Shown piece by piece: positions 1 through 10,679 of a stretch of DNA of 33,667 nucleotides. Each line of letters starts with the position of its first letter. Positions within the stretch are counted from its first letter, which is position 1. Both the position numbers and the translations under genes were made by a program. Under the pieces are notes generated by a model. That model was not told the origin of the DNA. It did no database searches and worked only from the letters and a program-made list of their open reading frames with translations. The stretch spans positions 1 through 33,667 of the forward strand of contig JAMAHW010000164.1 of the NCBI GenBank assembly GCA_023627715.1. Direction: 5' to 3'. The DNA is from Periconia sp. R9002 (taxonomy: Eukaryota; Ascomycota; Dothideomycetes; Pleosporales; Periconiaceae).

Positions 1-344
1 GCTTTCTGTAGCTGGTAATCCGGGTCTACCCACTGGGCACAGACAGCAAGGAGAGAATGCCGATGAGGAGATGTCCAAAGGTCCGATGAGATGTGTATGG
101 GACTAATGGCGGAGGCAAGGCCGTCTCGAATCTGAACCTTATACAGTTAATAGTTTGATGCGATGTATCGGACAGCAGTACGCCGGGAGGTAATGAGTAA
201 GTCTTCAATTGCTGGATTGCATGCCAAAGCGAGATCTTTCAACTCGTTCCATTCAACAGCTGAAAACGGGTCTCTCCGCCGTGTAAGCAGTCCTATAACG
301 GCATCATTATACGCCTTAAACTTATAGACTCCGGGGAAATTTGG
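1..344 (-). pseudogene. hAT transposase fragment, N-terminal/middle part, inverted and truncated
   Basis: Read on the minus strand from about 344 towards 1, the translation resembles the start of the fungal hAT transposase core. The motif VYKFKAYNDAVIGLLTRRR is followed by PFSAVEWNELKDL, a stop codon at 147-149, and then in the same frame SSDLWTSPHRHSLLAVCAQW. The last segment corresponds to the first catalytic-Asp region of hAT transposases (compare VDVWSSPNRHLLLGICAHF in the copy near 26100). The reading runs off the left edge of the window, so the rest is unseen. It is dead because of the in-frame TAA and because the C-terminal half lies on the opposite strand just to its right. Family assignment rests on motif similarity to the other hAT copies in this window. 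Confidence 0.75.
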
Positions 345-1047
345 TGCGATTTGGGAGGTTCTGCTAGCAATGGAGTGGCTTCTTAAGCACCTGGAAGAGA
401 CCAAAATCCAACACGAACGAGATAAAGAACCATACCTACGCATTGGCTGCAACCTTGGCTGGATGAAGATGAATGAATACTACGCCCTCACCGAGGATAA
501 CCCTGTTTACCTCGCCACCCTTGTCCTCCATCCTGCCGTCCGCTGGTCAACCGTCGAGTCACAATGGATAGATCACCCTGATTGGTTGGCGAGAGGAAAG
601 ACAGCTGTACAAGCGCTGTGGGAGGAGTATCGAAAGCTCCCTGTCGAGCAGGATACTATGCCTGAGCAATCCACCGTTACAAAGAAGACAACCGACCTAG
701 ATGACTTTATGGCCTCAATTAGGAAGCTCAGCACTCGGCCTGCACCTTCACCGTAGCCTACACGCGACGAGTATGCAGAATGGGTGGCCACTACCGACCC
801 AGGCGATTGTTTGGTGGATAATCCAATTCAATACTGGCTTCTTCGAAGACGTCAGTATCCACGCCTCTCCCGTATGGCAATTGATCTCTTTTCAATTTCC
901 GCGATTTCTTCTGAGCCGGAACGGATATTCAGCCTTACAGGACAGATGGTTACACCTCAAAGAAGCCGGCTCAAAGCGGATATTATAGGAGCAGCTCAAT
1001 GTATATCGTCTTGGGAAAAGAACCGGGTTATTCGAACAGCATCATAA
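343..1047 (+). pseudogene. hAT transposase fragment, C-terminal part with dimerisation domain
   Basis: The plus-strand reading covers the hAT C-terminal half. It opens with LLAMEWLLKHLEETKIQH, followed by a GW-x-KMNEYY-x-LTEDNPVYLA segment and the C-terminal dimerisation motif (NPIQYWLLRR, then RMAIDLFSISAISSEPERIF). A TAG at 754-756 interrupts the frame, but the same frame continues without an indel through DEYAEW to the stop at 1045-1047. This is therefore one coding segment with a nonsense mutation and not two genes. The N-terminal half is missing in this orientation and lies inverted immediately to the left (1-344), so the element cannot make a transposase. Confidence 0.85.
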
Positions 1048-1094
1048 TGCTAAGAACTAACTATCCAGATATCCAAATAGATCCAAATCTTGAC

Positions 1095-1154
1095 CAATCA
1101 AATCAAATCAAATCAAATCAAATCAATACATGCCAGTATCAAATCAAATCAAAT
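1095..1154. repeat. (AAATC)n pentanucleotide repeat, two blocks
   Basis: Tandem AAATC units occupy about 1095-1127 and resume at 1137-1154. They start about 50 bp past the end of the hAT coding remnant, followed by AT-rich sequence with further TTTGATTTATTTGAT. They may be subterminal repeats of the dead hAT element, but no terminal inverted repeat is recognised here. Confidence 0.8.
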
Positions 1155-1250
1155 TGAACCTCCAATTTCATTTGATTTATTTGATGACAAGCCTGCGCAT
1201 GAGTCGAGATGTCTACACATTACAACGATTGATTAGCTATGTAGTTGTCA

Positions 1251-1443
1251 GATTTAAGCCTTTCCAGGTCAAATAGTGGGTGCATGTGAAAAGTGTGTTG
1301 CTCTTTTGTGTCTGTGGTATCAGGAATTTATACATCTGGTCCGTAGGAGTAGAACCTCGGATGGCTTGACCTGATACATCCCCTAGTTCCAGTCGCGTAC
1401 CTCTTTAGGGGACTGAGACACACACGGGGCCGTTCATTTGACA
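1251..1443 (-). repeat. Dispersed ~195-bp repeat, copy 1 (possible solo LTR or MITE)
   Basis: This stretch is clearly homologous, in the same orientation, to 8736-8935. Shared blocks include GATTTAAGCC at one end, GTGAAAAGTGT, TAGAACCTCGGATGGCTTG, CCTGATACATC, CCTAGTTCCAG, and TTTGACA at the other end. Copies differ by scattered substitutions and small indels. Read on the minus strand it begins TGTCAAA, has a TATA-like stretch in its middle and ends near AAATC(T/C), which is compatible with a solo LTR. I could not find a convincing target-site duplication, so the element class is open. Confidence 0.7.
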
Positions 1444-2021
1444 ATTCATTACAGCAAGGCTATAGATATTATGTAGAGAAGTAAAGAAGAAAAGAGTGAT
1501 TTTTTTTAGCACAGGGTTAGGGATATTCTTTATCCAGCAAACCCAAGAAGGTTAGGGGAACAGATTTTTCCATAGTAAGGTCAGAAATATAAAGAGTTTA
1601 CAAGTAGAGTTATGGATAATTTTAAGAATTAGAGAAAGGATAAAAATTATATGCAGAAGCAGTGGAATTATTATTAACTAGTAGAATAAACAATAGTTCA
1701 GATAAACATAAAGCAGAAATTAAATAAGAAAACAGAAGGATAAAAATAAAGAGCAAAGATAAGAATAGAATGCAGAGAAAAGTAATAAAAAATAATGATT
1801 AGAAGAGAGAGAGTATATGGCAGATATGATGCTCGCATGCGATCAGATATCTTTGACGGTGATGATTCTGCATTGATTGATGATGCATTCTGTGATGTCT
1901 GCTAACTCTATCTCATCGTTTTTGACCCCTGGGCTAGTGTGATAAGTGCTGTGGTCCCTGCTCGGTTGTGCAGATCCGACCTCAACGCACGCGTTCTATC
2001 TGACAAGTTTACTTCGATGCC
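1444..2021. other. AT-rich non-coding stretch
   Basis: About 1440-1830 is strongly A-rich on the plus strand (many AAGAAA, AATAA and TAAAT runs) with no open frame of note. From about 1840 composition returns to normal up to the 3' end of the glycosyltransferase gene. It resembles degraded repeat sequence. No gene or RNA recognised. Confidence 0.6.
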
Positions 2022-4347
2022 TCAAAGGTTATAGCTCCAGAACAACAATGCTACACTATACCCTACAAGAATAGTATGGAAGAGAAGATAATCAAAACTC
2101 CATAGGCTTGACTTAAGCTCTTTAGACGCTTGAAGAGGATATCTAACTCCTGCTTTGTTCCTATTTCCAAATAACTTGCTCCGTTCAGGGACATCTGGAG
2201 GGAACATCATGTAAATGAGCGGCGTGAGATTGTCGAGCGAAGATTTTAGCCATGCGGGCGACGGCCATGCTACTTGCCTTAGAAGTTCTGTGAAATTTGC
2301 CACGTCCCAAATGTGTTGGGGTTGAAATTGCTGGACAACAATGTGGGTGCGGACGGCGACTCCTATAGCTACTGCGAGTATACTGGCGAGGTGGAACCAT
2401 AGACTGGTTTCGAAAAGGCCGTGTTGAAGGCGCTGCCGGAAAGTGCCACGTTTACTGGCAGAGCGCTCATGTAATGTGGTGGAGATGGTGCCAGTCGGAG
2501 TGAATCCAGGTGATCTTCCGCCCAACCATGATGGAAGGAAGAAAGTCCGAATAATTGAAACGGTGAAGTCTGAAAGCATCTTAGCTGGGACGGATTCTAT
2601 AAAGAGGATTGTACATGGGAAGACCAACAAGGTGCCATCCAAACGGCGAAGTTTGCTTCTTGGACTGCGGCGCGATAACCGACGAGTATAGAAAAGTGCA
2701 GATCGTGCACCCATTTCGAAACAATGACGGCGCATTGGAGTCGAAGCAGCAAATGTAGTTGGTAAGTATTATAAAAATAAGCTAGCGGGGTACCCAAGAT
2801 TAGGCGCACAGGTGTGCAGATCTGGTTGATGGTCATCAGAATTGGGACGAAGGTAGGACCACCTCCATAGGCGAGACCCATTATTCGTTGGGCTACGGTA
2901 AGCTGCCCGGTCCTTCTTGGATCCAGATAAAATCGAAAATAGCTGATGAGCTGGCAGCCACCGATGTTCTACATGGTTTTGTTAGGATTGGCATGGAAGC
3001 GAATTCGAGAATTCGAGAAAGACTCACCCATCTAAGGAATTGCTTCAGGTGGCCATAGTAAGAATTAGGGATTAGGCCGTACTGGAGAGCTTCAGGCAAA
3101 TAAGCTGTCTTCCAGCCTTTAGCCATCATGTTGACCGATGTTTGCACGTCTTCGGTAAGGCAGTTAGTAGGGAATCCCCCAATGTTGAGCAATGCTTGGC
3201 GACGTAAAACCCAGCCAGAACCAGTGTTCCAGGCAAAATTGGAATAATCACGAAGCCGTTCCAGGCCATACCAAGAATGAACGTTGGATTGGCCTAAAGG
3301 ATCGTTGAATGGTACATTGTAAAATTGCTAGGGTAATCATGAGCGCCGATTCCATAAGTTTCATACAATGTTTGCAGGGGGTGAGATGAGAGCGCCCACT
3401 TACCTGAGTAGGACACACCAGTCCCATTCGATCATCAAGAATGATATGAGCTACAGTCGACCGCAGCCATCTTTTCATTGGTATCATGTCGGCATCCAAG
3501 GCGGCAATCAACTCGTGCGGCCCTCCAGGGAGCTTACTAGCTTCCTTAACTGCATGGTTTAGATTGCCAGCCTTGAACCCCACTCGCAACGAACGACTTG
3601 TATAGTGTACGTTTTGTCGGCCGAGTCCAGCGACCCAGCTTTCGAGTTCGGCCGATGCTCCGTCGTCAGCTAGGATAACTCTGAACTTGGCTTCTGGATA
3701 ATCCATCGAAAGCACTGCGAGCGTAGTGTCTTGAATCATCTCGACATCCTCATTGCAGCTTGTGATGATCACGTCAACCGCAGGCACGTGGTCCCCAACA
3801 AGCTGCAGCCGCTGCCGGTGTCGAGCACCCCACGTTCTTAAATTGACTATAGCGACGGGTATAGTCCCAGTAACTTCTAAGCATGAGCACATATACGTGA
3901 TCTGACGACAAGAACAAACGACTCACAAAAAACAAATAAGTCCATGCCTATCATAAGGAACCCAATCAATGACTTCCAGTCCCAGGACGTTGGAGTCGAG
4001 TGATTCTGAGTGATGATGCGCGTCTGCACGACCGTGTACCATAGACCAAATATCAAAGGTAACGCAGCTGTCATCCCCAAGTACGGCACGAGGGCTTTTC
4101 TCCAGGGCGATAGCTGCATTGCATCCGGTTCCTCTGTATCGTCCATTTCCCGCACCACCCACGTGTACCTGCTCTCTTCCGACACTGAACGCAAATGTAC
4201 ACTGTGCGAGCCGCCGACCTTAGAGTCATCGAGGTCATATTCAGTCCTATTCCTGTTCTTGAGATTGACCTCGGTAATCCGGTGTTTTGTACCGAACGAA
4301 GTTGACAAGGGGTCAAACAGTGCAAAGCCTGCCCTAGAAGCTCCCAT
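2022..4347 (-). CDS. Family 2 (cellulose/chitin synthase-like) membrane glycosyltransferase, 5 exons
   Basis: A predicted processive GT2 enzyme that would use a UDP-sugar to make or extend a polysaccharide at a membrane. Proposed exons (minus): 4347-3927, 3873-3404, 3327-3028, 2968-2629, 2584-2022, giving about 697 aa. Visible motifs: two N-terminal membrane segments (about residues 95-112 and 127-150); first Asp region IITSCNED (176-183); ADDG (209-212); DxD in ALDADM (265-270); TED (355-357); QFLRW, the QxxRW motif (393-397). Several hydrophobic segments follow, with SWLGG in the C-terminal part. Introns 1-3 (53, 76, 59 nt) keep frame and have GT..AG ends. Intron 1 needs the AG at 3874, because the AG three bases earlier would create a stop. 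The last intron (44 nt, donor GTTGGT) is the weak point: the reading frame must change near 2600, but the exact junction could differ, or this could be an indel. The product polysaccharide cannot be told from sequence. Confidence 0.85.
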
Positions 4348-5655
4348 GGTGAAATGAAATTGAAAAGTAACTGTAAATTGATAATGACATGTGCGTAGTT
4401 GAGAAAATCTTGCGAGCAGTGCTGATTTTTATTTGAAACTGTTACTCAGTAGGAAAATCTGATCGCAACATCAGTTCCTTTGAAATAAACCAGCGTCCTG
4501 TGGCCGTCTCGATGGAGCGTGCAGAATGATGGCGGGTCTACTTTCGAAACACTTCGGAATCACACCCTGCTCCCGATCGCGATCCGATTGGCTGGCGCGC
4601 ACCATCAGTCCTCTCTGCACCTCCCCCTGTCTATTCAAGGATGCAGGCTAAGCCATTCGCGAAAAAAGTTGACCGGGGCTCAGGAAGGATCATGCCGGGC
4701 GACGTCACTACCCTGTGTTTGCACGAGATCATTCGGTAGTCGAAATAGTGGGTGCCGAAAGGGGCTCTTGCTCTTGGCATGTAGTTCGATTTGCGAGAAC
4801 TCTTTCCCTACGACCGCGGGAATGACTCTGATAAAGACCAAGATATCTAACGGTGTGGCTGCATCCATGCTTGTGCGTTCACATTCTAAAGCCTCTTCCC
4901 TTAAGATCGATGGATGGATCAACTAGTGGGGTGTCAGGGGTGCTGCGAGCATTTCCGCCAGCAATCTCAAGAAGAGCATGCGGAAGATTATCAAAATCAT
5001 ACCGGTCTTGAGGCATATCTAGCCAGGGTCAGAGAAGCAGTGGATTACCCGGATGTCGCTGGAAGACGGCAATGGATTTAAAACTGCCGTGACTTCCGGT
5101 ATTGCTAACCTTAGTAGTAGTGATATATACATAGCATTAAGCTCTAACGCATTACTCCCACTTAATCCCTCGGTAGCTTTCCTATTTGATGCAGTGAAGA
5201 GGATCCTGCTTCCATCCGTACAGGGGAGATAATCCTACAGTCGAGCAGACCCAGGTTCGACAACAGCGCCGCCCAGAAGAATCTAGAGTTGTTAGCTCCA
5301 ACTAGTTAGAGCCAACTAGTTGGAAGTTTCGCCAAACCCACAACTTTTAAGGTTACGCGTGGCCTTAAAGTAACCGTCAGTCTTTCTGTATATATATCTT
5401 CTCTTCATCTTCTCAATTCTAGGCCCATGCTATTACTGTCAGATTATACCACTTCTAGAAGGATACGGACGTTGCACTGTTTGTGGGGTTAAGTACTACT
5501 ACTTAGCTATACCGAGTCATGATAGCAGGAAGCTCGGTTACTCTACTTGGTAGATATATACAAAAAGAGGAGATTTGCAAAACAGCAACGACAGACCCAC
5601 AACGGATCTCATCACCTTTCCGACAACTACACTTTTATCACCACTTGATTTGTAC
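4348..5655. other. Intergenic region between glycosyltransferase and aldo-keto reductase
   Basis: Contains the glycosyltransferase promoter side (4348 rightwards) and the 3' flank of the aldo-keto reductase. Short open frames exist near 4519-4926 on both strands, but neither shows domains, introns or plausible codon patterns. A short duplicated CCAACTAGTT-type motif occurs at about 5298-5322. No gene recognised. Confidence 0.55.
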
Positions 5656-6906
5656 CTATAAATCTAACAAACCCATGACGCGCTTTGGTTTATAAGTCTC
5701 CTCCAATTCTTTGACGTCCTCGTCACTCAATTCAACCCCCAAAGCACCAACAGCCTCATCAATCCTCTTCTCGCTCTGCAACCCCAAAATAGGAAACACG
5801 CCCTTTTTCAAGCTCCACGCAATAGCCACCTGCGCCATTGTAACCCCTTTTGCTTTGGCGACCTTCTCGACGCGGTCTACAATCGATTTGTCGTCTTCTC
5901 CTGCCAGCATCCCCGCGTATGCATCCGTTTCCTCGCGAGTGGTCTTGGTGCTGTTCCACGGACGCGCAAGAACGCCTTGAGCCAATGGCGACCATGGAAT
6001 GAGACCGATACCTGCGTAGTTGCAGTAAGGGTGCATTTCTCTCTCTTCCTCGCGGTAGATTAGGTTGTGGAGGTTTTGCATGCTAATGAAGGTGTGCCAG
6101 CCGTGCTGCTTCGCTATGTTGTTGAGGTTCTGAAATTCCCATGTGTGCATCTACGATAACACTTAGTCTTGGATTCTCAAAGTAACAACGAAGCAAGAAA
6201 GTCCGGTTATACTTACGGAGCTGGCTCCAATATATCTCACCTTGCCACTCTCGATAACATCGTTGAGCGCACGCATAATCTCCTCGGGCAGCGTGTCTCT
6301 ATCTAGACGGTGGATTTGCAGCACATCGATGTAGGTTCCCAATCTAGACTTCACTGAGCAAGGTTTCATCCCCTTTGCATATGAATTGATGATGCCTTAC
6401 CTCTCAACACTCTTATCAACCGCATCGATAATATGCTTCCCTAAACAGACAGTAATCATGTCAGCCACCGACGCCTTTCCACAATATACTCACGCCAAAG
6501 AAAGAAAGAGAAGAAATCACTCACGGCTCAATCCCACTCTGTTAACCATAGCCCCGTCGTTCACCATCGCTACAGCCGGTACAATCCTCCCATTCTCCCC
6601 CAAAACCTCCTCCCCAATCCCGAAAAAGCACTTCGTCATGACCACTACGGTCTCCCTTCCAATTCCATACTCCTTAATCGCCTGACCGATAATCTCCTCG
6701 GACTGGCCCTGAGAATAGAAATCCGCCGTGTCCCAGGTGTTGATCCCCAGATCGTACGCGTGCTTAATCAAGGGGAGCGAGGCCGCTGCATCGTGCACCC
6801 ACGGACCGTTCATGGAGGGGGACCCGTAGCCCATAGCGCCAAGGATGACGCGCGAGACCTTGAGCCCGGATTTACCGAGGCTACCATTAATATTGTGTGA
6901 GTTCAT
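5656..6906 (-). CDS. Aldo-keto reductase (AKR superfamily), 4 exons
   Basis: An NAD(P)H-dependent carbonyl reductase of the (beta/alpha)8-barrel aldo-keto reductase type, most like the fungal AKRs annotated as versiconal hemiacetal acetate reductase-like. Proposed exons (minus): 6906-6525, 6440-6401, 6343-6217, 6150-5656, giving 347 aa, a normal family length. All three introns (84, 57, 66 nt) are GT..AG and keep frame. The catalytic tetrad is present: Asp59 and Tyr64 in [13 protein letters not shown], Lys92 in VVVMTKCF, His152 in VLQIHRLD. The [14 protein letters not shown] region and the C-terminal [14 protein letters not shown] cofactor-binding segment are also typical. The start at 6906 gives the usual N-terminal [19 protein letters not shown] strand. 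It is divergent from the enoyl reductase gene at 7503. The substrate is unknown. Confidence 0.92.
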
Positions 6907-7502
6907 GATTCTGGATATTTAGAAGGAACCGGATGATTGAAGCGGCAAAGGATGAGAGTAGGGAGAATTTACCGGTGGTATGTCATTTTTGGGGGGTTAG
7001 ACATGTCGATCGTGATAGCAAAACGATATATCTGGTACGCTGGTTGTTGCTTCTGATTCCTTTCCAATGGTGGAAAGTTGCTGCAGTATATATGCAAGTG
7101 ATTGATTCAAGCAGTCAGGTTAATGAGGAGGACCTTGAAAAGTTGCTGGCCCTCTATCGTATCGCGGTCTTCACAGCCCTTTATAGACCGTTACAACACC
7201 CACTTAGCTGATATAAATTGAGCCTTGGCACGGATAGTCTCACCATATCATACTCAATAATAAAACAATGATGATTCTGCTTACAAAGTTATGTCGGTGG
7301 AATTCCGCAATGGGTCCCGATTCGGTTAGCTCACTAGCGTTGTCTTTAGAGGACCCCTACCTGCCAAACAATAAAGCACATATATATTTCCCCTGCAGTA
7401 CCCACTTCTATACTAGCCTATCGCACCAGAAATCATTTCCTCGAATTGTGTCTTCATTGATTTGTCATTGCTTTCACGTACCCAGCCAGGCTCACTACCA
7501 CT
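6907..7502. promoter_or_regulatory. Shared intergenic promoter region between divergent AKR and enoyl reductase genes
   Basis: The aldo-keto reductase (start 6906, minus) and the enoyl reductase (start 7503, plus) diverge from this ~600-bp interval, so both promoters must lie in it. A TATAAA-like sequence (GATATAAATTG) occurs at about 7210-7220, and a pyrimidine-rich stretch (about 7390-7490) precedes the enoyl reductase start. Start context CCACTATGAG fits a fungal initiation site. No specific regulator site is recognised. Confidence 0.5.
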
Positions 7503-8633
7503 ATGAGAGCCATCAAGGTTACGAAACCCGGTAAAGCGGCAATCTGCGCCGACGAGCCCATTCCGTCTCTTCCAAGCGCAGAATGGATTCTTATCAAGAC
7601 TGTTGCCGTAGCTCTCAACCCTACAGACTGGAAGCACATACGTTCCCTCTGTCCGACTCGCTCCACGCCGGGTTGCGACGTCACGGGCGTGGTGGAAGAA
7701 GTGGGTTCTGAATCCGCCAAGCTGGTCAAGAAAGGCGACAGAGTAGTCGGGTTTGTGCACGGATGCAACGTTGAGGACCTCGATCGAGGCGCGTTCCAGG
7801 AATATGTCCTTATGAGAGGTGACCAGGCGATGAAGATTCCAGACGGAAAGAGCTTTGCGGATGTAGCTGGGGCGGGGATGGCCGTGGTCACTGTAGGCCA
7901 AGGTCTCTATCAGGAAATGAAATTACCGTGGCCGGAGCATACGTTCGAAGAGGGACAGAAGAAATCGATCTTGATCTGGGGTGGATCGAGTGCAATGGGA
8001 TCTGCCGGCATTCAGTTCGCTAAACTGTAAGCGCAATTCACCAGCCCTACTTTTTCCCGGTTACTAAAAATAGAAAATAGGTCCGGTTTCACAGTGATTA
8101 CGACTTGTTCCCCCACGAACTTCGACTATGTAAAATCTCTGGGTGCAGATGCAGCCTTCAACTCCCGCGACCCCAAGGTGGGCACCCAGATCCGCGAATA
8201 CACCAAGAATCAGCTCTACCACGCATGGGACTGCATCGGCGAGCACGGTTCGGCAATCCAATGTGCGGAAGCACTTGCATCCTCAGCACCCGAAGGCCAG
8301 CAAATCCGCTACGGCACCATTTTTTTCGGACAACCTCCCCCACCCCGTGAGGACCTGGTCTTCACACAAACCATAGGATACACGGCAGGTGGCTATGCGT
8401 TTAAGGTTGTTGTTGACGGTGTGGACATGAAGTTCCCTGCTCAGCCAGGTCACTTGGCGTTTATGCAGAAGTGGGTTCCTGTTGCGGAGAAGTTGCTGGC
8501 GGAGGGCAAGTGGAAGACGCATAGAGCAGAGATTCGGCAAGGTGGTTTTGAGGGTGTGCTGAGTGGGCTGAGTGATATGGAGCAGGGGAAGGTTAGTGGG
8601 GTCAAACTCGTCTATAAACTTGCGGAACCTTGA
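7503..8633 (+). CDS. toxD/LovC-like enoyl reductase, zinc-type MDR family, 2 exons
   Basis: A medium-chain dehydrogenase/reductase resembling fungal trans-acting enoyl reductases (toxD- and LovC-like), which reduce double bonds with NADPH, often for a partner polyketide synthase. Exons 7503-8026 and 8081-8633 join in frame across a 54-nt GT..AG intron to give 358 aa. Visible features: N-terminal GroES-like fold with ALNPTDWKHIR and PGCDVTGVVEEVG; the nucleotide-binding loop WGGSSAMGSAGIQFAK at about residues 160-175; CSPTNFDYVKSLGAD after the intron; the family's C-terminal signature, a Gly-Lys-Val-Ser-Gly stretch before KLVYKL. The Cys/His ligands of zinc-dependent alcohol dehydrogenases are not evident, as is usual for this subfamily. 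No polyketide synthase is in the window, so a role in secondary metabolism is only a possibility. Confidence 0.92.
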
Positions 8634-8735
8634 GAATCACCATCGGTCGGTTGATGAAAAATTCTCTGTGGTTTAGAAGTCTTGCGAGATAAGCGCAGAC
8701 TAATAACTCGTTATATCTAATGTCTAAACACGCTG

Positions 8736-8935
8736 GATTTAAGCCTTCTCAGGTCAAAAATAGGGCCAATGTGAAAAGTGTATTTTTTTTCTGTGTCTGT
8801 ACCATCAGAGGATCTTATATATCGGGTCCGTAGGGGTAGAACCTCGGATGGCTTGGCCTGATACATCGCCTAGTTCCAGCCGCGTACTATACCTCTTTAC
8901 GGGATTGAGACGCACACGGAGCCGTTCGTTTGACA
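8736..8935 (-). repeat. Dispersed ~195-bp repeat, copy 2
   Basis: The second copy of the repeat at 1251-1443, in the same orientation and slightly longer because of small indels (for example an extra ACTATACC-like insertion near 8886). It ends TTTGACA at 8935 and abuts the truncated hAT reading that starts at 8940, so it may mark the breakpoint that cut off that transposon's 5' half. No target-site duplication was found. Confidence 0.7.
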
Positions 8936-8939
8936 CCTT

Positions 8940-10440
8940 CACATTATCAATCTATCGCTTCAAGCCTTCCTGTTTGCAACTTCAAAAGCAGCTTTACGCG
9001 CAGCTCTTGATGTCGCTGATGACGTTTCCACCGCCGATCTCTACGCGCAGTTTGTTAATAAACTAGTTCAATGGTCTCATATCCAGGAGCCAGATGAAGG
9101 AGACCTTCCAGACCTTCCAGACGAGCCAGAACCACCACCACCACCACCACCACCACCTCCTCCTCCTCCTCCTCCTCCACGCCATGGAGCAAAAACGAAG
9201 ACCTCTACTTCTACCGATGCAACCACTAGAAAAAACAGGGCTTCAGCTCAGAAGAAGAATACTTTGCTAGTGCCTCTTTCTGGGGAAGGCTGGGTAAAGA
9301 TTCCTGCTCTGGCTAAACTACACCATGTCGCGGTGTGGTTACGTAATTTCTCTATCCACTCTAACACATAGGACGATCAGATTAAGCTGCGGCTAGGAAT
9401 CAACAACCAGACACGCTGGAATTCCTGGTATAACGTTCCAGACAAGCTTATCAAAAGAAGACGCAGATTAAGCAGTTTCTTCTCGACCGCGACAGCGAAA
9501 TCGGTGATAATATGCTCAACAACACCGACTGGCTTTATCTCGAGAGAGACACGCATTTCTAGGGCCATTCGCGAGTCCTGCGCTTTACGCACAGGGTGCA
9601 AGAACTGGTTTATCACAAAGTCTGAAGCTTATGAATGCGCTGTTAATTCATTACGTGCAGGAGCTGGTATCTTATTCTCTTTCCTTTACTACGCTAGCTA
9701 ATCTGGTAGTTCTAGGAGCTTTATAAAAGCGATGAACACGCCGATCCACTAATGTGCCTTTTGATCGAAATGGGCTGGTTTTACTGGATAAGTCCTATAC
9801 TATGACCATGGACTCGCCTCTTCACGCAGTCACTTTCCTTCTTGATCCTTCAAAACGCGTAAGGTATATTAAAAACAACTGGGAAGAAAAATGGGTTAAA
9901 CCAGCCATCGAAGGTGCTCGTAAAATCTGGATAGAAGAGTACAAGACTGCATCTATCCTTGTTCCCCAACAGTCAATAGGTAATGTACCGAGCTGGTTAA
10001 AGAGGAAGCGGAATGAGCTTGATGATCTCTTCGATGAGCGGGATAAAGGAGTTATTGAAGAACCTTCTTCTAATGAAGGAAAAGATGATTTCAATGCGTT
10101 CATCCAGGCGCCTATCAATATCGAACCTCTTTCTGCCGCAGAATGGTGGCTGTCGAGCCAGCAAAGAAAGATCTATCCGTGGTAAAGCCGCATGGCGCTC
10201 AATATCCTTAATATACCACCCGGTTCTGATGATTCTGGCCAACATTTAGCAGCTCAAGACGTACTATAACATGGGATTGTGACTCGATGTCTTCTGCGAA
10301 TCTGGATAAAGTTGAATGCATAGGGAACGGGCTGCGCGAAGAGCTTCTTGTTGCGCGTTCTAGCGGAGGGAAAGGGCTGGTTGTTGACGGAGAGATTACT
10401 GCTGGAGATGTAGATTTATCTGATATGGATATAATGTAGT
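8940..10440 (+). pseudogene. hAT transposase pseudogene, 5'-truncated, with frameshifts and stops
   Basis: The reading starts abruptly at the conserved HIINLSLQAFLFA motif (8940). It continues through a linker with a run of about 15 prolines (CCACCA/CCTCCT tract about 9130-9178), then LAKLHHVAVWLRNFS, a TAG at 9369-9371, and the hAT hallmark TRWNSWY near 9410-9430. After a frameshift it continues with KQFLLDRDSEIGDNML and, after another shift, LLDKSYTMTMDSPLHAVTF and the dimerisation region (LSAAEWWLSSQQRKIYP, RMALNILNIPPGSDD). A further shift leads to RRTITWDCDSMSSANLDKVE and a final stop at 10438-10440. At least three frame changes and several stops make it non-functional. The 5' half, including the BED zinc finger, is absent. 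Confidence 0.85.
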
Positions 10441-10607
10441 TCTTAACGGATTTCGGCTTCCCAACACCGTAGAACTATTGCGATATGGAGCCTGAACCTG
10501 CAGAGTTTTAGACGCGAGGGAGCCACAAAGAACATACCCCACGTGGCCCTTTAACAAGATATCTGTCGTGATATAGAGGCTATAGGGATATCTACGTAGC
10601 TAAAGTG

Positions 10608-10679
10608 CTTATCCTGATATCTATCATTTTAGCACACTATCAGGATATCAGGATAAGTATCCTTATCGCGATAGATATC
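10608..10679. repeat. Nested GATATC-centred inverted repeats
   Basis: A perfect 13-bp inverted repeat (CTTATCCTGATAT at 10608-10620 and its complement at 10645-10657, 24-bp loop) is nested with a 10-bp inverted repeat (GATATCTATC at 10616-10625 and GATAGATATC at 10670-10679). Further GATATC/GATATA copies occur upstream to about 10555. It lies about 170 bp past the dead hAT coding region and may be part of that element's terminal region or a small MITE. Confidence 0.65.

Noticed and set aside
1251..1443. Definite solo LTR call
   Set aside because: TG/CA-like ends are approximate, no target-site duplication is visible, and no internal retrotransposon sequence accompanies either copy.
4519..4926. 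135-codon plus-strand ORF and 80-codon minus-strand ORF
   Set aside because: No domain, signal peptide or splice context. Both overlap the same GC-moderate intergenic sequence and neither looks coding.
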